Below are positions 56,821-64,000 of a stretch of DNA of 64,000 nucleotides, piece after piece (position 1 is the first letter of the stretch; each line of letters begins with the position of its first letter). The DNA comes from Patiria miniata (Eukaryota > Echinodermata > Asteroidea > Valvatida > Asterinidae), in NCBI RefSeq assembly GCF_015706575.1, contig NW_024037065.1:3224001-3288000 (forward strand). Reading direction: 5' to 3'. The notes under the pieces were generated by a model. The model was not told the DNA's origin. It ran no database searches and worked only from the letters and a program-made list of their open reading frames with translations. The translations under genes were made by a program, and so were the position numbers.

Positions 56821-57639
56821 CAAACTGTGTACATGTACTGTTGCACATGTATCTGTTGCACATCACTGTAGTACACAACTCATGAAAAAGAGGTAAACCC
56901 TTCAAAAAATGGCAACTGCCACCTCTCAGCTTCATTTCAATAAAAAAAAGTTCGAATCTGTAAAGTGATTATTCATTCACCTCAGTACTTGATCTTGCGA
57001 ACAGTAAAGTCTTCAAGGGCTACAAAGTCACAGAGAAGGAAAACCTAACAGAAAGGAGGACCAAAAACAAGATGAAAGAAAAAAATTAGAAACTGATGAA
57101 GGCAATATTTGCTTGTTTGCTTACAAATGATATATGGAACTGAAGGTGATACTGTGCAACTTGTAAAGATCCAATCAATAATCAATAATCAATAATCTGT
57201 TTGTACAGATGGCAATTACTTATCAAACATTTTTTAGTTTGACAGGTTTGGGTAGCTTTTTTTTCACGGGAGGCTCACAAACCATCTTAGTAAAGTGACA
57301 GTACTAAAAACATTTTGACATTTTGAAGTTTAATTATTTGTACAGATACTAACCAACAATCCTAAGAGTGATGGTGGTTTGGTTATTGTCATCAGCAATC
57401 ATGACTGTTGATGTGGACAGAAAGTTATTTGAAAGAGCAATGATGTTAAAGACCTTCACTATCCAGGTAACTTAAGTGACACCAACATGCAGCAGGTGAA
57501 AGGGCATCATGTCGTGGATGTTGCAGATACATGTAAAGTTTGTCAGGACTAATGCCAACAGTTATCACAAGAGAACATTATCATTATACTATAATCCAAT
57601 TACAAGTGGTCAGCCATCTTGGCTAGTTGCATTGTGGCT

Positions 57640-59270
57640 TACAATTTACAATCCAGTCCTGTGACAGTGACTACTACCCATGATGAAAAAAAGAGAAGAT
57701 TTAATATTTGCAAGGATGCTCGTGGCTGTAACTTCATAACACTGACTGCTAGTCATGTTGATGACAAAAAAACCATGTCCATGCAGTAAGGATGCTGATG
57801 ATAACATAAGGTGAGGCTGACTGCCAGCCATGTTAATAACACCGTAATCATTTCCACAATGATGGAGATAGCTGTAGCTGATATAGACTCCCAGCTACAA
57901 TGTATGATGATGATGACAAGGATCGGAACGGGCTTAGGTGAGACAGACTACAAGCCATCACGATGATTGGTCAATATGTCCATAAAGATGGTGGTTCTTT
58001 AACCGCCAGCCATGATGATGTCAATATACATAGGCAAAAGGTCCACAAAGATGGTGATGCTTCTCGCTGACACTGATGGCCAGTTGGAGGGTGGCAATAT
58101 CCATGTAGCCACCAGGTCCACAAAGTTGGTGATGCCTTTAGCTGATACTGACTGTCAGCCATGAGGATGAAAATACAGCTAGCAGGTCCACAAAGATGAT
58201 GATGGCTTTACCTGACACTGACTGCCAGATATTAGGGTGGCAATATAGCCACCAAGTCCATAAAGATGATGATGGGTTTAGTTGACACTGACTGCCAGCC
58301 ATGAGGGTGGTAATATAGCCACCAAGTCCATAAAGATGATGGTGGGTTTAGTTGACACTGACTGCCACCCATGAGGGTGGTAATATAGTCACCAAGTCCA
58401 TAAAGATGATGATGGGTTTAGTTGACACCGACTGCCACCCATGAGGGTGGCAATATAGCCACCAAGTCCATAAAGATGATGATGGGTTTAGTTGACACTG
58501 ACTGCCAGATATGAGGGTGGCAATATAGCCACCAAGTCCATAAAGATGATGATGGGTTTAGTTGACACTGACTGCCAGATATGAGGGTGGCAATATAGCC
58601 ACCAAGTCCATAAAGATGAAGATGGGTTTAGTTGACACTGACTGCCAGATATGAGGGTGGCAATATAGTCACCAAGTCCATAAAGATGATGATGGGTTTA
58701 GTTGACACTGACTGCCAGCCATGAGGGTGGTAATATAGTCACCAAGTCCATAAAGATGATGATGGGTTTAGTTGACACTGACTGCCACCCTTGAGAGTGA
58801 TAATATAGCCAACAAGTCGACAAAGATGATAATGGGTTTAGGTGACACTGACTGCCAGCCATGATGGATAATTGCCCACTCTACTCCTTTGGGCATTTGA
58901 CAGTTGCTTTTCATGGAATTAATCACCTTTCATTTTTCTAATCCCAACTACCGCTATTAATATTTAAGGTACTGCAGACTATTTACTCTGATGTTTCACT
59001 TTCTGAATATATTTTAACAAACACAACATAATCGTAAAAGCAATTCTACTTCATCTTAACTCAAAAAAGTGCATGAAAATATGACAAATTATGTAGCAGT
59101 AATTCAAATGCTTGAAGTTCACACAGCAGATGAATGTACCACTTTTTCAGTCTTCGGTGTTGGCAATTATGCATGTCATCGTGTCTACAAGAATGATGAT
59201 ACCTTAAGCTGACACAGACTGCCAACCATAATGATGACGACAACTTATATCATCAAGTTCATAGGGACGT
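57640..59270. repeat. 70-bp minisatellite with degenerate flanks
   Basis: From about 58,190 to 58,860 roughly ten near-identical 70-base units read GATGATGGGTTTAGTTGACA, CTGACTGCCA, TGAGGGTGGCAATATAGCCA, CCAAGTCCATAAA. Older, more diverged units extend to about 57,640 on the left, and isolated ones (GCTGACACAGACTGCCAACC) appear to about 59,270 on the right. Homogenisation at the centre with divergent edges is typical of tandem arrays under unequal exchange. Minus-strand frames are short and give CHPPTGHQ-type repeats, not a gene. Confidence 0.85.
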
Positions 59271-59715
59271 GATGGTTTGAGCTACATGTATATGGTCACA
59301 GACATTTTGTGTAAGTCATATCAAGTCCACAAGAATGGTGATGCTCTTATTAGATGACACTATTTGCAAAGCATGTTGATGCATGACACATAGTGATCAT
59401 GTTTTATAAGATACCAATAGCCTGGATTTGATTCGGGTACGTATACAGGTACATTTCTTTCAATAAGCATGTTTGTGTAATTTAAGTACTTAAATAAAAC
59501 TTTCAAGATTTGACCTTAAGTAAGTACAAGTCTGTAAAAAAATGGGCAAGCAAAACCTCTCTTTAAGAAGACTTTCCATAATTCTTTGAATCACAACAAT
59601 CTGAGGATTGTCCATGCCACATGATAAATGATTAAAAACTTGGCAATTTAAAAATTAAACCCTGTTTGTGCACAAAGAATGCTTATTACAAATTAGTTAC
59701 ATTAATGACATCACT

Positions 59716-59747
59716 ACACATTGTGTTGTCTGCCGGAGACAATGTGT
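59716..59747. repeat. Hairpin 3' of the Helentron ORF
   Basis: ACACATTG and CAATGTGT pair across TGTTGTCTGCCGGAGA, and inside it TTGTCT-GCCGG-AGACAA forms a 6-bp stem with a 5-base loop. It lies about 160 bases past the Helentron stop on the minus-strand side, where Helitron-type elements usually have a 3' terminal hairpin. The actual element end was not located. Confidence 0.45.
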
Positions 59748-59903
59748 AAATGGTAATCAATGTGCAATTATGAAATATGCTGAAATTCTATGGAACTTGC
59801 ATTTTATGCTCGATCAAAGTTTATTAAATTGTTGATTAATTTACAATTCTTTTTACAAGTACTGGGTGCTGATTTATCTTAGTAAATGCTTTACTCTTTC
59901 AAC

Positions 59904-62900
59904 TTATAATCCACTCACAGATGACTCATGTATATCATTTTTTATTGTGATTCGAATGCCTTCATGGTAACTGTAGTATGTAGGAATTACATCAGCATGT
60001 ACATTATCCATATTTCTAATGTACACATGATCAATTAAAGTCCCACCTTCAGTTGTTGCATTTGTGATATATTGCTTATAGCCCTTGATTCGCATGAATC
60101 TTTCAACACGTGAACATCCTTTTGAAATATCTTCATTGAAATCACCCATTATGATTGATCTGTTTGATACTCTGTGAATTTCATCAAGGAGACATTCTGC
60201 ATTAGCAATAAAAGCGTGGATAGGATATGATGCTGGCCGATAAATTACCACCAAACAAAAAGAAATTTCACAAATCACCTGCAATGCAATATACTCAATG
60301 TTCATTACAGGTAATCTTAGTCTACTGCAAGTCCTGTTCCTCCTAACATATATAGCAACACCTCCATGACACTGTTGTCTCAACATTTGCGTTATACTGC
60401 TTGAATCATTATATGAAAGATTTCTGATCTGATGATAGCATTTAAATTCTGTTACTTCTGTATCATTGCATAACTCATTATCAATCCATGTTTCTGTCAA
60501 ACTAATGAAATCTGATACCATAAAATCTTTGTTATATTTTAGGTCCATAAAATGTTCTTTCAATCCTTGAATATTATGCATCATGATCACTGTCTGCTCC
60601 AAGGGCTCTGTGCTTTCATTATTTTCATCAATAAAATGTGGCATGTTACGCAATGAATCATGAATTGATTTATTACAATAGATATACTTTTCATCAAAGC
60701 CTTCAATCAGAAGCCCATTAAGTGATGTCACTCGACTCATTGCAACATATGCTTGACCTGATGAAAATGTGCGCTGTAATGACACAACAGCTTTTTCAGT
60801 TGTCAACCCTTGTACTTTGTGAACTGTACAAGCCCATGCTAATTTCAAAGGAAACTGACGTCGCATCCACTTTTTGGTCATATTTTCTTCTGCTCTCTCA
60901 ATTACAATAGAATCATCATTCACTGACAATTGACATTTCCTTTGCAATTTCATTCCAATATTTTTATTGTCAAAATGAATATGTATACCCTTAGGAGAAG
61001 AATTATCTGGCAGCATAGAGATTGCAGACACAGTTCCCATTACTCCATTGACAAGTCCATCTGACACATCAATATTTTTTGTTAGCATGACCCTTGCACC
61101 AATGCCTAGCCATAACGACTCAGGTAAGCTGGTGAAAATTGCTCTCTTTGGTATTTTCTGTTCTCCACTTTTCTTAGTTTTACCCGTATCTCTCTGAAAA
61201 TCATTTGATAAAACACATGTACAATCAGTACACTTTGCAAACAACATTTTCAAATTATATTCATCCACTTGTTTGTTGCATGGGAAAATATGTAGTGCAT
61301 CATCCCAATCTTCACCGGTCTCTCGTGATTGTAACATTGTTACATCTTCATTCTGTATTTTATCCTGCTTGGATCTGACACGTAACCTATATAAAGTTTC
61401 TGCAAACTGGATATCTTCTTTCTGTCTCATAATCTCTGTTAATTCAACGCTCTGAAAATAATTATTCCACAGATCTACTGTTACACCCATGTTGTACAAA
61501 GCCTTTCCTTTCACTGGAGGCAATTGATAAAAGTCACCAACAGCTAAAATACTGACATTCCCAAAGGTTTTGCTATTATCTCGTATTTGCTTCATTTGAC
61601 GAAGACGCCCATGGATATAACAAAGCATTTTGTGATCAACCATTGATATCTCATCAATAATCATAATTTGAAGATCCTGCAGTGTAACTCTTAATGTATT
61701 CAATTTGTCATCACCGAGGGGTTGATAAGGCAATCTTGCATCTGTAGGAATTGACAATGCACTGTGAATTGTACTTCCATTGATGTTAAACGCTGCAACT
61801 CCTGTAGGTGCAGTGATTAATACTGATACATTATCCGGATTATGATTCATTTTTGAAAATAATCGTGTTGCTTCATAATATACACACTTGATCAAATGGC
61901 TTTTCCCGGTTCCAGCTCCACCAGTCAGAAATACATGAAATGGTTCAGGACTTTCTCCATTAACCTTTTGTAAACACCAGTCACGAATCTTGTTAAAAAC
62001 ATTCCTCTGTTGTTCATTTAATGATCTCAATAAAAGTAATGCATCTTGTTTTGATATTTTAGCAGAATGTGGTTCAATATTATGTGTTCTTTCTTTATTG
62101 TCAGGCTGCAGATCTGGAATATCACATTCTTCATCATCTTCTTCAACTGGTTTACGTTCTCTTTCACATTCCAATCTTTCTTGCTCACTTGTTGGACAAA
62201 TCAAAGCCCATGCATCCTCATGCACACCAAATTTTTCCACATATTTCTCTGCTGCCTCAAGACTCTCAGCATTCTTCTCATACTTGGATCGATTATCTTC
62301 AACTGTAACACTAACTGATACCATATCACCATTTAAGCAAACAGCCCCATTTCTATAAAAGTCTTCATATGTCTCAAATTGTTCTGGCTTCAATTGAGCA
62401 TCTACGAGATGTGGAAGGAACAATTGCAGTAAACTATGGTAGTATTTTTCAGAGTATTTGGTTATTGAAAACCGTGGATATCTTATGACTGCTGGTTCAG
62501 TTCGACTACGTTTCTGTATATGACCCAATCCATTTTTCAATGTGAATAGTCTTGACTTTTTTGATTTGTTACAAGTATCTGCACTATAAATAATTCTATA
62601 ATGTGAACAGAATGTTGCAAGGCACATGTTTTCAAAAGTATCAGTATCTGGTCTTGCTTTATAACGATCAACTCGATTTTTCATAAATATATCATCATCA
62701 TCTTCTGATTTTTTCTGAATTACACTCAATGGTAAACTCATTCTTACTGGACTTTCACCAACAGGAATAAACTCCACTTTTCTTGAACCCTCTTTTAATC
62801 GCAGACTACAAACACGAAACACTGCTTCTTGGGCAGATACCTCACGATTATGCAAGTACACACACCCGAGTTCCTTCATACTTTTTCTTGCATCCAAATT

Positions 62901-64000
62901 ACCCTTCCTTGCTTCACTTAGAGTATGAGATAATAACTGGCCCATTTCACGCTCAGACTTAGACATGTAGGAAACAACATAAGCTGCACATGCATATTCA
63001 TCACATATATACTGTATATCCATATTTGCGTTCCAGCATCTTATCAGATCAGGATTGTACTGATTGACCCAAACATCTTGAGGATCTCTTTTCATTATAA
63101 TACTAGTTTTTGTACTTAAAAGATCATTAGCCTTTTCAAAATCAGTCTGCATAATATTGATACTTTTAAACAATTCTAAGGCTGACATGTTTGCGTTATT
63201 CTTATCTTGTATAGCCTCCCAAACAGATTTCAGTAACTCCTTGGCTTCATCATGCTTCTTTCTATCACTAATTGTGCCACTCTCATCAACATCAATGCAA
63301 ACATCTTCTTTTACGTTCTCAGTACCATCATTATCACTGCGACCACTTTCATCAAGGTCATTATCATTATTAAATTCATTCTCTTCTGCATAAGAATTCT
63401 TATTGACTACATAATCAGCTGATGGATCTGGTTTCGATATAAAAGTTCTGACAGATGGAGGTCTTGGAAAGTTGAATCTACACTCTGTCCCCTTCTTTTT
63501 ACAAGATTTGGAATGTTTCCTACTATGCAACTGCACGTGACTCACAATGTCATTCAATTCCTCATGTTCTTCCTTTGAGGGCAACTTGCAACTAACATAT
63601 CTATCAATAAATGTTACAACTTCATCATCTGTATCCACTTCAATTCGAGGAGCGTTTTCAATCCAAAATAAACAGTGAGTATGCGGAGAGCCTCTTTGCT
63701 GAAATTCAACTCTATAAAAGTAATCTTTCACTTTTCCAACAGGATTCGCAGGTGACAAAATGACATCCTTCAAAAATGTATGAAATCTTCGATCAAACAT
63801 TCTAGCCACAGTCACAGGATTACTTCGTAAGATTAAACATTTTTCATTCCAATCCAAATCTTCAATTGTTCTTGAATCTCCCTGTTGCCTTAATAGTGTA
63901 TTTATAACTTCTGGCCATCTCATGTCAGCTGAAGAAAATGAACAAAACCACGTAGGTATTCCAAGTTGTCTTATCATAGCCATAACATCTCTTTGTGCTG
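59904..64000 (-). CDS. Helentron Rep-helicase-endonuclease, C-terminal 1359+ residues
   Basis: One uninterrupted minus-strand frame of more than 1359 codons runs to TAA near 59,904 and continues off the window at 64,000; the apparent first Met (63,983) is internal (AMIRQLGIPTWFCSF). The Rep domain has the HUH motif GSPHTHCLFW (~100) and a two-tyrosine motif YVVSYMSK (~335-342). The Pif1-like SF1B helicase has GGAGTGKS (~690), APTGVAA, IIDEISM (~776), GDFYQLPP (~814), TVHKVQG (~1056) and AYVAMSRV (~1080). After ~1130 there is an endonuclease/exonuclease/phosphatase domain: LTETWID, GGVAIYV, IIMGDFNED (~1279), GTLIDHVYI and SYHEG in place of the usual S-D-H. This domain order is that of Helentrons (Helitron2). 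No frameshift or stop is present, so it may be recently active. Confidence 0.93.
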   Translation of the reverse strand, partial: AQRDVMAMIRQLGIPTWFCSFSSADMRWPEVINTLLRQQGDSRTIEDLDWNEKCLILRSNPVTVARMFDRRFHTFLKDVILSPANPVGKVKDYFYRVEFQQRGSPHTHCLFWIENAPRIEVDTDDEVVTFIDRYVSCKLPSKEEHEELNDIVSHVQLHSRKHSKSCKKKGTECRFNFPRPPSVRTFISKPDPSADYVVNKNSYAEENEFNNDNDLDESGRSDNDGTENVKEDVCIDVDESGTISDRKKHDEAKELLKSVWEAIQDKNNANMSALELFKSINIMQTDFEKANDLLSTKTSIIMKRDPQDVWVNQYNPDLIRCWNANMDIQYICDEYACAAYVVSYMSKSEREMGQLLSHTLSEARKGNLDARKSMKELGCVYLHNREVSAQEAVFRVCSLRLKEGSRKVEFIPVGESPVRMSLPLSVIQKKSEDDDDIFMKNRVDRYKARPDTDTFENMCLATFCSHYRIIYSADTCNKSKKSRLFTLKNGLGHIQKRSRTEPAVIRYPRFSITKYSEKYYHSLLQLFLPHLVDAQLKPEQFETYEDFYRNGAVCLNGDMVSVSVTVEDNRSKYEKNAESLEAAEKYVEKFGVHEDAWALICPTSEQERLECERERKPVEEDDEECDIPDLQPDNKERTHNIEPHSAKISKQDALLLLRSLNEQQRNVFNKIRDWCLQKVNGESPEPFHVFLTGGAGTGKSHLIKCVYYEATRLFSKMNHNPDNVSVLITAPTGVAAFNINGSTIHSALSIPTDARLPYQPLGDDKLNTLRVTLQDLQIMIIDEISMVDHKMLCYIHGRLRQMKQIRDNSKTFGNVSILAVGDFYQLPPVKGKALYNMGVTVDLWNNYFQSVELTEIMRQKEDIQFAETLYRLRVRSKQDKIQNEDVTMLQSRETGEDWDDALHIFPCNKQVDEYNLKMLFAKCTDCTCVLSNDFQRDTGKTKKSGEQKIPKRAIFTSLPESLWLGIGARVMLTKNIDVSDGLVNGVMGTVSAISMLPDNSSPKGIHIHFDNKNIGMKLQRKCQLSVNDDSIVIERAEENMTKKWMRRQFPLKLAWACTVHKVQGLTTEKAVVSLQRTFSSGQAYVAMSRVTSLNGLLIEGFDEKYIYCNKSIHDSLRNMPHFIDENNESTEPLEQTVIMMHNIQGLKEHFMDLKYNKDFMVSDFISLTETWIDNELCNDTEVTEFKCYHQIRNLSYNDSSSITQMLRQQCHGGVAIYVRRNRTCSRLRLPVMNIEYIALQVICEISFCLVVIYRPASYPIHAFIANAECLLDEIHRVSNRSIIMGDFNEDISKGCSRVERFMRIKGYKQYITNATTEGGTLIDHVYIRNMDNVHADVIPTYYSYHEGIRITIKNDIHESSVSGL

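Noticed and set aside
57640..58860. Minisatellite considered as a CRISPR array
   Set aside because: Units are contiguous 70-mers without unique spacers, and the genome is eukaryotic.

Overview
This is a piece of an animal genome, probably a marine invertebrate. The genes are split by GT-AG introns, the spacers are AT-rich, and transposons are nested inside one another. The protein families seen (THAP-DDE and YqaJ transposon proteins, a Helentron with a C-terminal endonuclease, Ty3/Gypsy elements, tyrosine-recombinase-like orphans) are ones I associate with lancelets, hemichordates, echinoderms and cnidarians. I cannot name the species. No housekeeping gene, rRNA, tRNA or CRISPR array was recognised.

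Layout. 0.2-2.1 kb (+): last three exons of an orphan gene. Its terminal exon heads a tandem array (2.07-4.83 kb) of decayed exon-plus-3'UTR copies, and one copy carries a TTAA MITE with an intact empty site in its neighbours. 5.8-10.5 kb (-): a broken Ty3/Gypsy element with one 874-bp LTR, inserted into the left end of a larger DNA transposon. 10.5-18.7 kb: that transposon, whose right end and left subterminal region match the MITE at 4.2 kb. It carries a + strand THAP/coiled-coil/DDE transposase gene and, antisense, a SWIM-YqaJ nuclease gene whose core exons lie inside an intron of the transposase. A MULE-like element with 9-bp target duplications sits inside the transposase coding sequence. 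19.3-28.7 kb (+): scattered exons of a tyrosine-recombinase-like gene with introns full of repeats. 29.3-31.5 kb (-): fragments of a Cys-rich / C2H2 orphan. 34.5-41.8 kb (-) and 44.7-46.6 kb (+): a head-to-head pair of related genes, each with a lesion, the minus copy having a second Ty3/Gypsy element (37.35-41.19 kb, paired 165-bp LTRs) downstream of its first exon. 48.0-55.2 kb: three tandem units of about 2.5 kb, studded with pairs of TGACGTCA octamers spaced exactly 11 bp apart. 55.2-56.8 kb: two unknown ORFs. 57.6-59.3 kb: a 70-bp minisatellite. 59.9-64.0 kb (-): a long open Helentron Rep-helicase-endonuclease ORF running off the window end; it is the only clearly intact large ORF.

How the parts work together. 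Almost every recognisable protein is a mobile-element protein. The most interesting unit is the 10.5-18.7 kb transposon, because transposase and nuclease are interleaved antisense genes in one element with TTAA-flanked relatives nearby. Exon boundaries were placed by eye from splice consensus, phase continuity and protein-like sequence, and no searches were run.
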